Shown: piece after piece, positions 22,030 to 34,375 of the stretch
How positions within the stretch are numbered: position 1 is the stretch's first letter
Layout: each line of letters begins with the position of its first letter
Source: Phoronis australis
Lineage: Eukaryota; Phoronida; Phoronidae
DNA: 64,000 nucleotides
Reading direction: 5' to 3'
Assembly (NCBI GenBank): GCA_002633005.1
Contig: NMRA01000800.1
Span: forward strand, 61,545 to 125,544
Position numbers and translations under genes: made by a program
The notes under the pieces: model-generated
The model's input: only the letters and a program-made list of their open reading frames with translations
Told to the model about the DNA's origin: nothing
Databases searched by the model: none

Positions 22030-24520
22030 TCTGTGATGTATCATGACCCACAAGACAGACACAGCGACATACGCAACGGTTATTTAAACAGTTAAATGAT
22101 ATTGTATGAATGCCTTGATGTTTTATATCTGTCATACCTCCAACAGGGGGTAGCTACGGAATAATAATCACTGGTCACCTGTCTCGGCATACAACTACAA
22201 GTGTAGACACGGCTAACTCATTTTGGCTTCATCACCCGTTATGTCGGGTTGCACAAGTTTGACATTATACTGGCTTTTGCTGGGGCCCAGGAACTCATAT
22301 GTAGGCACCAAACAGACTTGTGAACTGTTGAAATTGTTTTTTAATTGATTAGACCAGCTTTTTATAATGTATAAGTTGGTTTGTTCTGTTGCGTATTGTT
22401 TAGTTCAATGTACATACTGCGAGTGGCGGTAACTGTAAGCAAGGATGGTGCGAGATGGATTTAAGTCGTTACACGTACTCGTGAGATGACGATTTGTTGC
22501 TTTCAGAAGGTTAAGCCTATCGACATTAGCTTCCACGTTTGAAGGTGAGATGACCATTGTGTCGACGTGCCATGTTTTAACCGCCTATTTATCACAGGTG
22601 CAATCAGGTTGTGTGCAGTTACCAGTACGACAGTATTGATATTTTATGAGAATTGTTATTATTAGGTGATATGGAGTTACTCTATATAAGAGTTTTATTT
22701 TTTTCTAAACAAATATTCAATAAATGCTATTTACGTTTCACTGTAAACATTCACATCTGATATTAAAATTGTAAAAACAACAAGTGTAGCATCGGAACTT
22801 AACTGTTTGAAGTCATCATGAGCAACTATTTAGTTTAAGACCTCAAGAGAGAACGCTATAAAACACAATGAATAAACGACAATAGACAAATGGAAATTAA
22901 ATCAAAAGTATCTGGTGATACTAACTCGTCATGAGAGAAGAGTCCAAAAGTGATTGTCACTCGGACTTGACGTTTTATTGGACTCTTTTTTGAAAGTATG
23001 TCCTCCAAAGTAGCCGTTCATAACGTCTGGCTTCAACTCCAGATGATCAATTGCATTCAAGTGTCATTCCACGGATCCACCGACCACAGTACAGCCAACA
23101 AGCGGCAAGGTGGGGGGTCAGCCATTCAAAGCCATGTTCAGACTAATAAATCACATTAGGGATGAGAGAAATTGGGGAAGTATGACACCACAGAGTGTGG
23201 TGGTTTATGAGATAAAATGGAAGTCTTTTGGGGGGCAAAATGAGGCAATTTCTTGATGCAAAATGAGTCATTTTTGACTACATTTTATACTGCAGCTTCT
23301 GCTTTAAACAGAATCGTTTCTGAATAATTTTGATATCACATGATAGGTTCATGACCTAATGTAAGCAAAAATTATACTAAATTTGTTCATCAAATTCATT
23401 GAATACCAAACTAATGCATAAAGTTGAATGATGACTGATCTGAAGTGCAGGTTTGCGAGTTTATCTATCTATCTGGCACTGCCAGTCGCATCAAATATGG
23501 TAATTTTACACATTGGCGAGAGAAACAACTTTGAAAACTTTTGGGAAATGCACAAGGGTGTAGCCAGATATTTGAGAACCTTAAAAGTGAGGGAATGTGA
23601 ATGTGTGCAGCAGGCGCTAGATTATCTACCGTATTAGATTCACTTGCCCGAATCATCGTTACAACCCTCGACATATATTGGCGTCGTTAAAGACACTGAG
23701 TACATCCACTGCACACAAGAGGGGAAATCCGACAGAGGTTTGAAAAAATGACCAAAGACGTTCAGTCAAGGTTCAATGTCCTGCTTCATGCGAGCTCAGG
23801 TAGGAATCATCAAACTCCAGGGTCAGTGTGATTGCTTATAACTTGAGCGTTATTGCTTAATCATATCTTAATTCAAATGTATTGAAGTATATGCAGTGTA
23901 TGTATACATTGACATAGAAAAAGTTAGTTATCATAACTTTTCATAATAATCACCAAATGTGTTTAAACATAATACATGACTTCTGCCCATGACGTTGACT
24001 TGAGGCCCTGAAGGGACAATTTATCTGTTAACCAGGTAAAAAACCCGATGTATTTCTGAATTTAGGGTAAACTAACAAAAATAATCAATGACTGTTGTGT
24101 TGGTTCCACAATATTTATCGAGGATCTTGAACCTATGGTCTCCATGTCATACTTGTGCATGAAAGATAGTGTATCCTGTGTATACAATGGATTACAAACA
24201 CACAATTACACAAGTCAGATGTTTGTTTGGAAATCTGTTATGTTGAAATGGTCAACCTTTTGTGCTCATCGTGAAGGTGGGCTCATGTGAAATGCAGAAT
24301 GGTATTGCTCAACTTTTGGGGTCATATCAGCTGCCATCTACTGTTTTGTTTTATGAAAAAACCAAGATGGCAATGAACTAGGGTTGGGAGATCTTGTTCA
24401 GTTGCATTTGGGATTTTAGACGGTTGTGCTAGAAATTGCATTGCAAATACATATACAGTGGCTGTTACTCAAGCACAATAGAGTAACTAACTCTATTAAT
24501 ACTTTGTTGTTTTTATTCGG
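22030..24520. other. No recognised feature
   Basis: AT-rich intron sequence. I found no domain-coding exon, RNA gene or transposon end that I could name. Confidence 0.4.
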
Positions 24521-24536
24521 TTGATCCCTATAGCCT

Positions 24537-25140
24537 ATGACTGTGAACACGCAGCAAAATATATTTCCAATACAGCTGATTGAATATAACTACGAATTTT
24601 TAGGAATAAGCATAAACTGCCAGACAAAACCGACTGACTTAATGAAATTTCAGAATGTGTCAAACGAAAGGGAGTCAAATTTGGAGCCCATGGATACTGC
24701 AGTAACAGTAAGTACTTGTAAAAATCTGTAACAAATTTAATTTCGTATTTGCCTAAAATCGGTAAATTCTTTTACGTTTCAATGTTATGAAGAGAAATGT
24801 AATGCACAACTCATGCCTTTCACAATGATCGCTGACACAAAGGTAGTGCGGATAATTTAAATCGGTCTCAATATTTTCTACATGTAATGTGTCATAGTTC
24901 TGTCTTATACCTTTGTCATGTACATAGAAATTCATTTGGTAAATTCTTATACTCAAATCTGAATGACTTATTGGTGATGCCTTCACTTTAGCTTGGTATT
25001 CATTCTGAGCCGAAATGGCCACATTAACTTTAATATGTTTAATTTTTTCATTAATACAATTTTAGGAATCAGGGAAGGCTTATGATGAAGAAGTGGCTTC
25101 TGCTGAAGTTGGAAACCTGTCGATTATTAGTAAAGGTTGA
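24537..25140 (+). other. Possible two-exon coding fragment, unidentified
   Basis: An open stretch 24537-24711 ends at GTAAGTAC, and about 350 bases on, TTTTAG is followed by 25066-25139 reading ESGKAYDEEVAS and EVGNLSIISKG before a stop. Coding-like text continues in other frames to about 25480 (HVERVREKYLQRLLAY). No family was recognised; it may be a decayed mobile gene. It does not match the phase-1 module pattern of the host exons. Confidence 0.2.
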
Positions 25141-25649
25141 GTATGGAAAAGTTCAAAACCAGCAAGAAGGTACCATTCTGGACAACTAAGTGAGAGGAAA
25201 GAGAGAGGCCGAAAAGTCTACTCCCAGAAGACATGTGGAACGAGTCAGGGAAAAGTATTTGCAAAGATTACTGGCTTATACCACATCTGGTCCAAAGTAA
25301 CTTGTTAAGATGGGCCACTCTCAGCAACTGTGGGGGAAACTGTGACAGTTGGATGTAGGAGATATGGCAGAGGAAGTGGAGTATGCATTGGAAAGAGACG
25401 ACCTGCACTTTAAGATTGTCAAGGATGTAGCATTGTAAAAATTCAAATGGAGGAAACAGTGCAATGGCTGGACCTGTAAATACTCTGGAGGATCTGCTAA
25501 CTCCAGTGGTGGTATTATTATGTCAGCAAAGCTGTGTAGGGAAGTAGGCTTGTGTATTTTTTGAGTCTGTCCTAGCTTGAAGAAATCGACCATATGTTTG
25601 TTTCGGTCCTCTATTTTAATTGAAACAGAGGTAGCAACCTCGATATAGT

Positions 25650-25840
25650 AACACTGTCGGTAGAGTTAATAAGTCTATCGATAGAGTTACTATGTCTATC
25701 GATAGACATATTAAGTCTATCGCTAGAGATACTAAGTCTATCGACAGAGATACTAAGTCTATTGATAAAGATAACAAGTATACCGATAGAGTTAGTAAGT
25801 CTATCGATAGAGATGGTAAGTTTGTCGATAGAGTTAGCAA
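25650..25840. repeat. 21-bp satellite array, orientation 2
   Basis: About nine copies of the same 21-base TCTATCGATAGA-containing unit as at 21757-22014, in the opposite orientation. The flank at 25845-25895 resembles, inverted, the left flank of the first array, so both arrays are probably inside copies of one element. Confidence 0.88.
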
Positions 25841-26309
25841 AGGAGAAAAACGTTACCGTGCCGTCCTTTTATAGCCACCGTAGGAAGGAGTGTGGTTTTA
25901 ACACTTAACGTTATTTTAGAGCATAGGCGGATTTAGGGTAGTGGTGGAAGGGTAAGAGGTCATGGACGCTCTGGACATGATCAGAAAACGCCTATCACTT
26001 CAAATTGAGGTGTAACCCAAATTTTCGTTCCAAACTACGGCGTCCTAGCTTGTGTATGATGATGTGGTTAATAACGATAATGACGAGGGTATAGTGGGGT
26101 TGCCAACTAATTTTATCTATTATTGGGGACAAATAAAACAACAAGAATAATGTATATTTTAAGTTGTATTGGGAATTTCAGGGTCACAGCTCTACAAATA
26201 ACTATTTCACAGAAGGAACCAGATGGGTTCCTTAATTACAAGAGATAACACACACACATTTTCGATACCCAAAGTACAACTGAGTATCGGATGCTAAGTG
26301 GCACAGGTT

Positions 26310-26485
26310 AGCGTAGTACCAAATAGGTACATAATACCAAATGGTTATTGGCCGATTGCCTACTAACTGGGTCGAGCAAAACGGCAAATTCAATAACAAG
26401 TACCAAGTGGGTACAAACTGCCAAATGGGCAAATATCATATAAAGTACCAAGTGGGTACACCAAACAGCCAACTGGGCTATAACA
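26310..26485. repeat. Series of short interrupted palindromes
   Basis: GTACC-(5)-GGTAC type palindromes (GTACCAAATAGGTAC at about 26316, GTACCAAGTGGGTAC at about 26400 and 26446) alternate with GCC-(n)-GGC ones (TGCCAAATGGGCA at about 26418, GCCAACTGGGC at about 26467). They all share a CCAA(A/G/C)TGGG-like core. No coding meaning is apparent. Confidence 0.65.
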
Positions 26486-26892
26486 ACCTGCAAAGCAGGG
26501 TTCCGGACAAGCTGAGTGAGCAGACCAGCCGGAGTGATAAAAAAGATATTGTAAGGAACGTGGTGTTGTGGCTCAGTATGTGCCGAGAGCTGTGACCGGG
26601 GTTGAGAGAAGCAAGCTGCAGTGATGGATGCTCGAGTACAGGTTGGGTCGCTAGCCAATGACGTCGAAGTATAAAATTGGCTAATTAGGACAACTTACGA
26701 GTGAACGTACTGTTGCTTGAGGCTGGGCCAACAGGAAGCTGGAGAGAAAGAACAAACAGCGCTACCATCGGACTTGGTAGGAACTAACTAGGAGTTGGAT
26801 ATGAAGCATGAAGGGCTGTATAATGTTATTTGCCCAAATAATAGGATTTATGTCAGAGTGCCATAAATCTCATTATTGAAATTACTTTCTAG

Positions 26893-27105
26893 GTGATTAT
26901 AACGTGGCATACAAGAAATCCACGAAAATGAGTTCCACACATCCACAAGGATATGGAAAGAATGCCGTTGACGGCAACAGAAACCCAAACTATGAAATGT
27001 CTTCTTGCATCCATACTGACTCTGATACGTATGCTTGGTGGCAAGTGGACCTCGGTGAATACCTTTGGGTCTTGGGAGTAGATATCGTCAACTTGGTCAA
27101 GCCTG
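26893..27105 (+). CDS. Exon: FTP (fucolectin-like) domain, first half
   Basis: The exon codes for 71 residues that start an FTP/F5-8C-like jelly-roll lectin domain of the fucolectin-tachylectin-4-pentraxin-1 family, which binds fucose and calcium. Signature motifs are NVAYKKSTKMSST near the start, AVDGNRNPNY, SSCIHT, then AWWQVDLGEYLWVLGVDIVN. The acceptor is TACTTTCTAG, the donor GTAAGT at 27106, both phase 1. In length and phase it equals the later FTP exon at 53932-54144 (213 bases). A matching second-half exon was not found before the kringle exon, so the domain is either completed by an exon I missed or the locus has lost it. Confidence 0.88.
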
Positions 27106-28099
27106 GTAAGTCTCCGATACGCTTCTCGCGTAAAAATGTGGTAAAAACCAATCGTCTGTCGATCAAATTACAATTTACGCCGCTTATTTTAGATATGTTG
27201 GTTTTATCCTGAATTATGGTCTCCGACAGGCATACATATGTCTCCAGTATTAAGAAACTGTCTTTTTAGCGTGCTCAATTTTTGTTTTCATGCCGTAAAT
27301 TTTGTTTTTTCTGTTTGAAATTACACTCATTTCCCGACAAAATTGCCCTACCCATCGGCTGATATTTCACAGCTGGGTCCTGCTCAGTCAGTTTAAATCA
27401 AAACTAATTGTGTTTTCCCAATCAAGAACCAAATTGATTCACAAGTTTTAATACAAATTTTGCGTTAAAATTTCAACTGCTGTATTTTCGGTCAAAACTT
27501 CAAAAATACCCCAGTGACAAATTGTAAGGTTTACAACTACACGGCTTTGCAGGGTGACATTTTGGGGGTAGTGAGAACACAGACTGGACATTAATAGACG
27601 TGAAGTCACGTGTATCTCGAGCCGCGATTTGGTGTTGCAGCTTGCTGTCAACAACACGCGTGGTTGTTGGTAGATAAGGCAATTTAGTATATTAACCCTT
27701 TTGCTACATCGCATAAAACCCAAGGCCGTAGGAAGCGGGGAACCGGGGGAAGGGGGCCCGCGCCCCTCAAAATTTGCAGGCGTAAGGGTTAAACCATGCA
27801 ACCGGCATAAGCTTGGTGCCGGGGAGAATCCAGGTAAGAAATACTACATGTACGAATACGAATGAGAGAGAAAATTCAAGAGAACATTTTTGCAAGTGAG
27901 TATCAGTGCATGGCTTACACTTTGAGGGCCCTGGCCAGGACATTGTTGTTAGGGTCTCCATTTTGATTGAAATTAAACTTATTGCTCGTCAACTTGGAAA
28001 AGTTCTCCGCCAGTCCTCCAGATGTCGTTTCGCTGTAGACAGCACCTTCTCTGTGCCGTCTGCCATTTTGTGCTGGTATCGTTCTATTTAGCTCTCAAT
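27106..28099. other. Intron; edge of LTR element
   Basis: No coding domain recognised. A GGGGGAAGGGGGCCCGCGCC patch near 27740-27780 resembles the hAT-like element ends. The portion from about 27900 is probably LTR sequence of the gypsy element that follows. Confidence 0.35.
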
Positions 28100-28262
28100 A
28101 AACCTCAGTGTTTCGTCCACAGTTGTTCGTTCTGAATAAACAATTGCCTTCTGGCGTGGTGGCAGCGTTATGTAAACGCAGTTTAGGCCCGATCCCCGTC
28201 AATTACCGCAGCGCACGTACGCTATCCCATTTCAAAGGGGGACGAGCCAGTTCACACTACAA

Positions 28263-29210
28263 ATGGCCGTCCACACACCTACCGTGACAACTGACATTGT
28301 TTTGCACTTTATTCGCACCTGCAACGTGACGCAGAGAGCGCCTAAACAGTGGTCGTTAACAAAGAACGAGACAATAACAACTTTTGAGGCTTGGCGTCAG
28401 AACCTACTGTACATACTATCACTAGACAAGAATTTTGCTGACTTCCTAGTTGACGGCGTGTCATGGAGAAAGAAGAGTCCTACCTCACCTCACCGGGGTT
28501 TGGTCGCCGACGGCGATGGCGTCCCTGAAATCACAGGAGGACTGCTGCTCAGAAGTGTCAACACCTGGAGCACCTGCTTGGCCAAATGGCAAACTACTGC
28601 TCAGTAATTTCTCTCAATACCATAGTGAAGAACTCCACATCACTGGCAAGCCATTCGTTTGCATTACGGCCTACAGTCTACCGGTGCTCACTTTTTAGAC
28701 TTCAGCAACATCGTCCCCGAAGCTGATGAGCAGACAGAAGGCCTGTATCAAAGACTCCTCTCATTTGTCGAAGACGGTCTACTACAGACCCACGGTACCA
28801 TTCCACATCACGACGAAGTAGTCACCGTAGATGAAGAGTTGACCCCCACACTAGAGAAAATGGTTGTTCTCACATGGTTAAAACTCCTCCATCCTGATCT
28901 CCCTAACCTAGTAAAGCAACGTTACGGCAATGAACTCCTATCTCGTACCCTAGCCACGCTAAAACCAGAGATCTCTCAAGCTATGGACTCGTTACTTGAC
29001 GAAAAAAACACACTGCAGGTGCTAAGCTACTACGCAACAGTAGTAGCAAATTCGACTCCAAACGCTCTAACTTCCACACACCCAAACGGACCTCAAGCAA
29101 CAGACCATCGTGCCCCCTGTGTGTGCAACCTCGTCGTGCGGAGACACAGCATTTTCTCAGCAAATGCCCATTTCTTCCACCACAAGATCGTCTTTTCATG
29201 AGTAAGGCGC
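28263..29210 (+). pseudogene. gypsy-like gag
   Basis: Translation in two frames gives a gag-like capsid: [20 protein letters not shown] early, then [57 protein letters not shown] and [16 protein letters not shown] trace of the zinc knuckle ([16 protein letters not shown]) lies at about 29120-29165. Gag forms the intracellular particle that packages element RNA. Frame changes near 28500-28650 and 29020-29120 make it non-functional. Confidence 0.75.
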
Positions 29211-29329
29211 GACAACTTACCTGTTTAGATGACCATAGTGTAGATGACGCCAATGTGGACGATGACGACGACTGCTCTAACTTTCGAGTGTCACCCCATC
29301 GTGTCCGTGTGAACAAGTCTTCTAATTTC

Positions 29330-30180
29330 AAAGTGTTTTACACTCATCATCCTGTTGTCCTCACCGTTGACACAGGTGCTGAGACTAATATGATTAAGGC
29401 ATCCTTCGCAAGGTTCATCGACGCCCCCATCAAACCCAGTACTCAGTGCGCTTTCCAAGCTGACGACAAGTCACCGTTGTCCGTAGTCGGGGAAACATCA
29501 CTCTCGGTTTCCCGAAATGACCAAAATTGCTCCTCGAGGCGCTCGTCGTTGACGATCTGGACGTCGATGTTTTGGCTGGGACCCCATTCATGACTTCCAA
29601 CGATATCGCTGTTCGACCAGCAAAGCGTCAAATCACGATCCGAGGGACTGACATAATCACCTACGGCTCTGGGACAAAGTCTGCCACAACCCCACACCAT
29701 GTCCGCCTCAAGCCGTCACATCTGTTACGATCGCCGAGGTGCTCCACAATTTTGTTCCCAGGGGATTTTTTGGAGGTTACCGTCCCACCTGATGTTGATC
29801 CTGATGGATTCCTTGCCATTGAGCCATGGCTTGATACTGGCATCCACTCAAGTAAGCCATGGCCTCAACCTGCTTTCCTTGCCATTGAGCCATGGCTTGA
29901 TACTGGCATCCACTCAAGTAAGCCATGGCCTCAACCTGCTATAGTTGAGTCTGTAGGCGGTAAGATTCGGATTGTAAATTCTTCCATGGAACCATACAAC
30001 ATCCCTCGTAACAACCACTTTGGTCAAGTTCGCGCAACCGCCCCGAACTTCCAGCTAGTCACGGACTCTGTACCACCAACCAGCTCCACGCGTACTGTCA
30101 CAGAACTTCCCACATCACAGTATTCGAGCTCTGTTGTGTTGACCCTGACTGTTTGCTGTCACCTGAGACCAGACAACTGT
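29330..30180 (+). pseudogene. gypsy-like aspartic protease and spacer
   Basis: The catalytic motif LTVDTGAETNMI (about 29365) identifies a retropepsin-like aspartic protease, which cuts the element polyprotein. A downstream frame (29527-30195) holds EALVVDDLDVDVLAGTPF, the end of the protease, followed by a spacer with AIEPWLDTG. The spacer has an in-frame direct duplication of 22 residues (29811-29942). A frameshift at about 29520 separates the catalytic motif from the downstream frame. Confidence 0.75.
29811..29942. repeat. 66-bp in-frame tandem duplication
   Basis: A 66-base unit containing GAGCCATGGCTTGATACTGG is present twice in succession with almost no differences. It keeps the surrounding gypsy reading frame open. 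Confidence 0.93.
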
Positions 30181-30199
30181 TTTGCAGTGCCATGAATGA

Positions 30200-31600
30200 G
30201 TACAACCAGGTGTTTAGCCCTCGCGTTCCTGGCTGCAATGGTTCTGCCGGTCCATCCAAGGCTATGGTGAACATGGGTCCCGTCCAACCACCCCAGCGTC
30301 CCGTCCAACCACCCCCAGCGAAAGGGACGTGTCCCACAATATTCTCGTGACAAACTCGTGGATTTACAAACCAAGTGTGATGAACTTGAGAAGGAAGCTA
30401 TCTTTCGTCGACTTGAAGACATCGGCATAACTGTTGAGTAAATGAATTCTTCTTTTCTAGTGAAGAAGCCAAACGGTTGGTTTCGTCTAGTCACTGTCTT
30501 CGCGAATGTCGGTCGTTACTGCAAGCCCCAACCGTCCCTTGTGCCCGATGTAGATACCGCAATTTGCACCATCGTATGCTGGAGATACCTCATCGTTACG
30601 GACCTCACCAGTGCCAGATACCATTGGACCGTTCTTCTATGAAATACTGTGGCGTCTGCACTCTCTTTAAAGGAGTGCGTGTCTATGCTGCCATNGGGAT
30701 TCGATGAGGGGACATTTGAAGAAAATATGAGGATAAGATTGATGGTCACCACATTTACAGTTTGGAGATACATTACTAAAGTTGTGCCTGAACTTGTCAG
30801 AGTTGAGGAAAAGGCCACATCTTGATCTGTACAATGCTATTTCGTTCCTTCATTGGTGCCTACAAAGCTCTTATTCGAGTCCTACCTGCGTGTTCCCAAG
30901 CTCTTGCACCGTTAGAAGAGTCAATTGCAGGCATGAAATCCCAGGATAAGGTACCATGGAGTGACAGTCTTCGTGATTCCTTTGATCGCGCCCAACAGTC
31001 TCTCAAGTCGCACAAGAACATCTTGTTACCAAGACCCTCAGACCAATTGTGGATCGTCACTAGTCATTGAATAGGGGCAACGTTCTATGTCACAAAAGAG
31101 CAGAAGCTGTGTCTTGCTGCGTTTTACAGCGCCAAACTTGGCAAACACCAAGTCACTTGGCTCCTGTGCGAGATTGAGGCTCTATCTATAGCTGCTGCCG
31201 TCAAACACTTCAGTCTGTTTATTATCCAATCGAAGCACCGGACCTGTCTTCTCACAGACAGCAAGCCGTGTGTCCAAGCAGTAGAGAAACTATGTAGAGG
31301 AGAATTCTCATCTAGTCCTCGTGTAACCTCGTTTCTATCTATTGTCAGTCGCTACCAGGTTCACTTGTCACACCTAGCTGGTTCCTGATCTTCGACGTGT
31401 CCATGTTCATCTGAAACAGGGCACTTGTCCTTCTAAGAAGCTCACTTCCTTACCAGACGTGAAGCGTTACCTCAGGGTTACCACTATCTCCCGTGATGGT
31501 ATACTCGTTGTACGTCAAAGCCAACCCCTGTTTGGTGCTTCCAAGATGATTGTCTTGCCCCGGGCTGCTCTTGAAGAGTTGCTTACTGCCTCTTAATTTC
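30200..31600 (+). pseudogene. gypsy-like RT and RNase H remnants
   Basis: RT begins at about 30340 ([44 protein letters not shown]) and breaks off at the N at 30695 within FKGVRVY. Connection and RNase H sequence resumes at 30820 ([75 protein letters not shown]) and fades by 31600. The catalytic YxDD region of RT is absent. Confidence 0.75.
30700..30822 (-). pseudogene. LINE C-terminal scrap
   Basis: The - strand reads LFLNSDKFRHNFSNVS, then CKCGDHQSYPHIFFKCPLIE, a C-terminal LINE zinc knuckle. It matches in family the LINE end at 32935-33370, which begins with FKCPLIEYLRD, so the two scraps overlap by one motif. Confidence 0.6.
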
Positions 31601-31620
31601 TTTACGGGCGTTACATGTAG

Positions 31621-32630
31621 ACTATTTTCGAATTTGTCTCATGTTTTTGATAATTTAACGCAAATTACAGCTGTAATATTTAAAATTCTACTTGTGCTTA
31701 TAACTTCTGCATCAGACACCAGAGCTTAGTTATAAATATTTGCATCCATGTTTCAATGGTCAATCAATTTAATGAAATCTGTTTGCAGAATCTCCTTTTG
31801 ATGAAATATTTTGTGTAGTGTGTGTTCTGCAGTTTGAGACCTTAAATTCCAAAAAAGATATTGCCTATAGCCCTGCGCTTACACAGACCACAGAAAAAGC
31901 GCAAATTAGTTTAATGACTTGGGTGTATGCTGGAATGGGGCTCTGAGCGATCAGTTTATAGGGACCACCAGTAGTGAGGGAAAACTAGGGAATTGCCCTC
32001 AAAGAAGATAATCTTGAGCTTTGGGCACAAGTTGCCATTTGTCCTACAAGACTGGAACGGATCTTGGTGAGATGGAGAGCGGTAACGTTAGATCCTGTAC
32101 TAAACGTCTTGATGCACAAGCCCAGGATATTGCACGGGTCTGTTAAAAGTGGATACCAGCATCGATCTATTGGATCCCAATGTCCATCCCAAAGACGCAG
32201 TGGTGAACATTAGCATGGCAGGATTGCCACTTCAACAGTCAACGTACATGAAACAATAAGCATGGGGCAGGTAGTGTTATCGCACTTCGAGAAAGGCTGG
32301 CAGTACGTTAGGAACACAAGTGGGCAATCACTGATGAAGATCCTTGTCCCTTAATATAGTACAAGGATATTGGAGATCGAGACATCCCATGAAGAAGTTT
32401 GCTCCATTATTGTACAACAGGACGTGAAATGTGCATATGAACTTAACAAATTTTAGGTTGTTTCGGATGTCAAAAAAATATTTGTCCTTCGTATGCATTA
32501 CTAAGACAAGGAACAGCTTCAATTACCACAACCATGAAATCACGTAGTAAGCGTGGAACAGTCGAACACATAAAGTTAACAGTGAAAACATGTAGCGATA
32601 TTGTGAAGTTCTCCTCCCTGCCCATGCGCT
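31621..32630. other. No recognised feature
   Basis: AT-rich sequence after the gypsy remnant. Short coding-like patches are present but none could be assigned to a family. Confidence 0.35.
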
Positions 32631-32631
32631 G

Positions 32632-32935
32632 TTGGGGTGTAACACGTTGGCATGCTACTGTGGAGTTGGAAAGGGATTCATCGTTAAAATATTGAAGGCT
32701 GAACATGACCTGTCTGCCATCGGCACTAGAAATGCACATTTTTCTGATGTCATGAAACAGGCCACTAAATGTATGTGCGCCTGTTATGGAATGAAGAGAA
32801 TCAGGAAGACTACTGGTATGGGGAAGAGAAATGGCAAGAAATATATGTCCACCCCCAAACTGTCACCGACAACAGAGGCATTCAAAGAGAACGTAAACGT
32901 AAACAGAGCCCATTACCAGTCAGTCATGTGGTGGA
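32632..32935 (+). pseudogene. Mobile-gene fragment of unknown family
   Basis: The + strand reads MKQATKCMCACYGMK then, after frame changes, STPKLSPTTEAFKENV and RAHYQSVMW. This pattern (cysteine pair, PKL-PPTTEAF-ENV-RAH) occurs in repeated, transposon-associated proteins of invertebrates, as far as I recall; I cannot name the family securely. It joins LINE sequence at about 32935. Confidence 0.35.
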
Positions 32936-33370
32936 ATGTCACCAGCTCTTCAAATGTCCCCTCATCGAATACCTGAGAGACTCACTCTTTCGTGCACTCA
33001 ATGATAACCAATCAATTGTTAACGCTCTCAATTCCTGTAATAATATCCCTACTAGAGTTACATTATTGTTCTCAACGAATTCCTCCTAAGCAACGTTAGC
33101 AAATTTTTATGTACCGTTTATCAATATTGTTGCATTTGACTTCCCTACATGAATCTGTACATATTTTTGTTTTACATAACTGTAATAGCATATCTAAGTA
33201 TTGGAATACTTATTTTAGATTCTACTTAATTGTATATACCTCTATGTATATAAGTTTCATTTATGAATTGTTTACAACCCAGATATAATGCTTCGCGGTT
33301 TCTGGGTTTGTTATTATTTCTTTGTATGTTCTGTATATCCTTCATTAAAGATACAGTATATCACTTAAAA
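32935..33370 (+). pseudogene. LINE 3' end with tail
   Basis: FKCPLIEYLRDSLFRALN, then NALNSCNNIPTRVTLLFSTN and a stop, followed by about 280 bases of AT-rich 3' sequence ending with ATTAAAGATACAG, as at a LINE 3' end. The remainder of the element is missing. Confidence 0.6.
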
Positions 33371-33837
33371 AACCAGCTCTAGATCCAGAAGATTATGGAT
33401 GAAAGAAAGATGCCATAAACAAATCATTCTCACCATTAATAATTCCGCATGGTGTGCAACTCGCTCCTATTGCATACTAGTGGTGATTAGGTGTGACCGT
33501 AAAGGTCAGATTTCACGAAATTCAAGTAGATACAATTGCAGAGTCAATTTTCTATCCCGCACAATATTTTGGGCACATTATACTGTAGTGAATTACCATT
33601 TGAAACGTCTTGTGACTGGTGTCCATTCGATAGTTTATTGTCCTGGGTTTATGCAATTAATCAAATTTGGTCATCTACTACTTTATATACCCTGGGTATC
33701 AGACAAAACTAGAATTTGCTGTGTTGTGTAATAAATTACAGATTATTTATATTTATGATGTAATAACAGATTACATTAAATTCATCAGTAAAAATACCAA
33801 AATAATTTACATGTGGTGCCCCCCGTAAGAAAGTTAT

Positions 33838-34375
33838 GAGCAGAAACAGAATTTTTGTTAATGGCTGCCTTTATTTGCATACATTATGCTTATTCATCGT
33901 GCAACTTGCAAACTGATTTCATTAACCTAATTGACCACAGGAAAATAGGTTCAAATATCATGAGAGTTTACCTATGGAGCTTGGTACCGCAGCTATAAGC
34001 ACAAGTAGATATATGCACAAGTAAAATTTTGAATAATGGCATAAATTATGCAAATTGACAATGTATTCACCAAAAAACTTGCACTATTGAATTCTTTGAC
34101 CATGGAAACATGAGTAGAAACGTCAAAATTATTTGGCTGCTGTGCTTGGTAAGGAAATTCTAAGCAAAAATAGAATTTTACATAATGGCTGTCTTAATTT
34201 GCATAAATTATGCAAATTGACAATGTATTCACCTAAAAAGTAGCATTATTAAATTTGTTGACCATAAAAACATGGATAAAACGTCAAAATTATCGGGCTT
34301 CAGTGAGTGGTAAGGAAATTATAAGCAAAAATAGAATTTTGCTTAAAAGCGAACCTTAATTTGCATATTTAAAAA
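33838..34375. repeat. ~161-bp tandem repeat, about 3.3 copies
   Basis: TTATGCAAATTGACAATGTA recurs at about 34045 and 34208 (period about 162), with older copies starting at about 33840 and a partial one at 34323. Sequence is AT-rich and diverged; no coding. The 460 bases before it show no feature. Confidence 0.75.

Larger units (their letters stand above)
28100..31620 (+). mobile_element. Ty3/gypsy-like LTR retrotransposon, decayed
   Basis: An LTR-end-like stretch with two AATAAAC signals (28097, 28135) runs to about 28158, followed by TGGTGGCAGCG, a plausible primer-binding site. Then come gag (28263-29210), a protease (about 29330-29600), RT (about 30360-30690) and RNase H/connection sequence (about 30820-31600). 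A 3' LTR and an integrase core are not recognisable. A reversed LINE scrap (30700-30822) and a 66-base duplication interrupt it. Confidence 0.75.
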
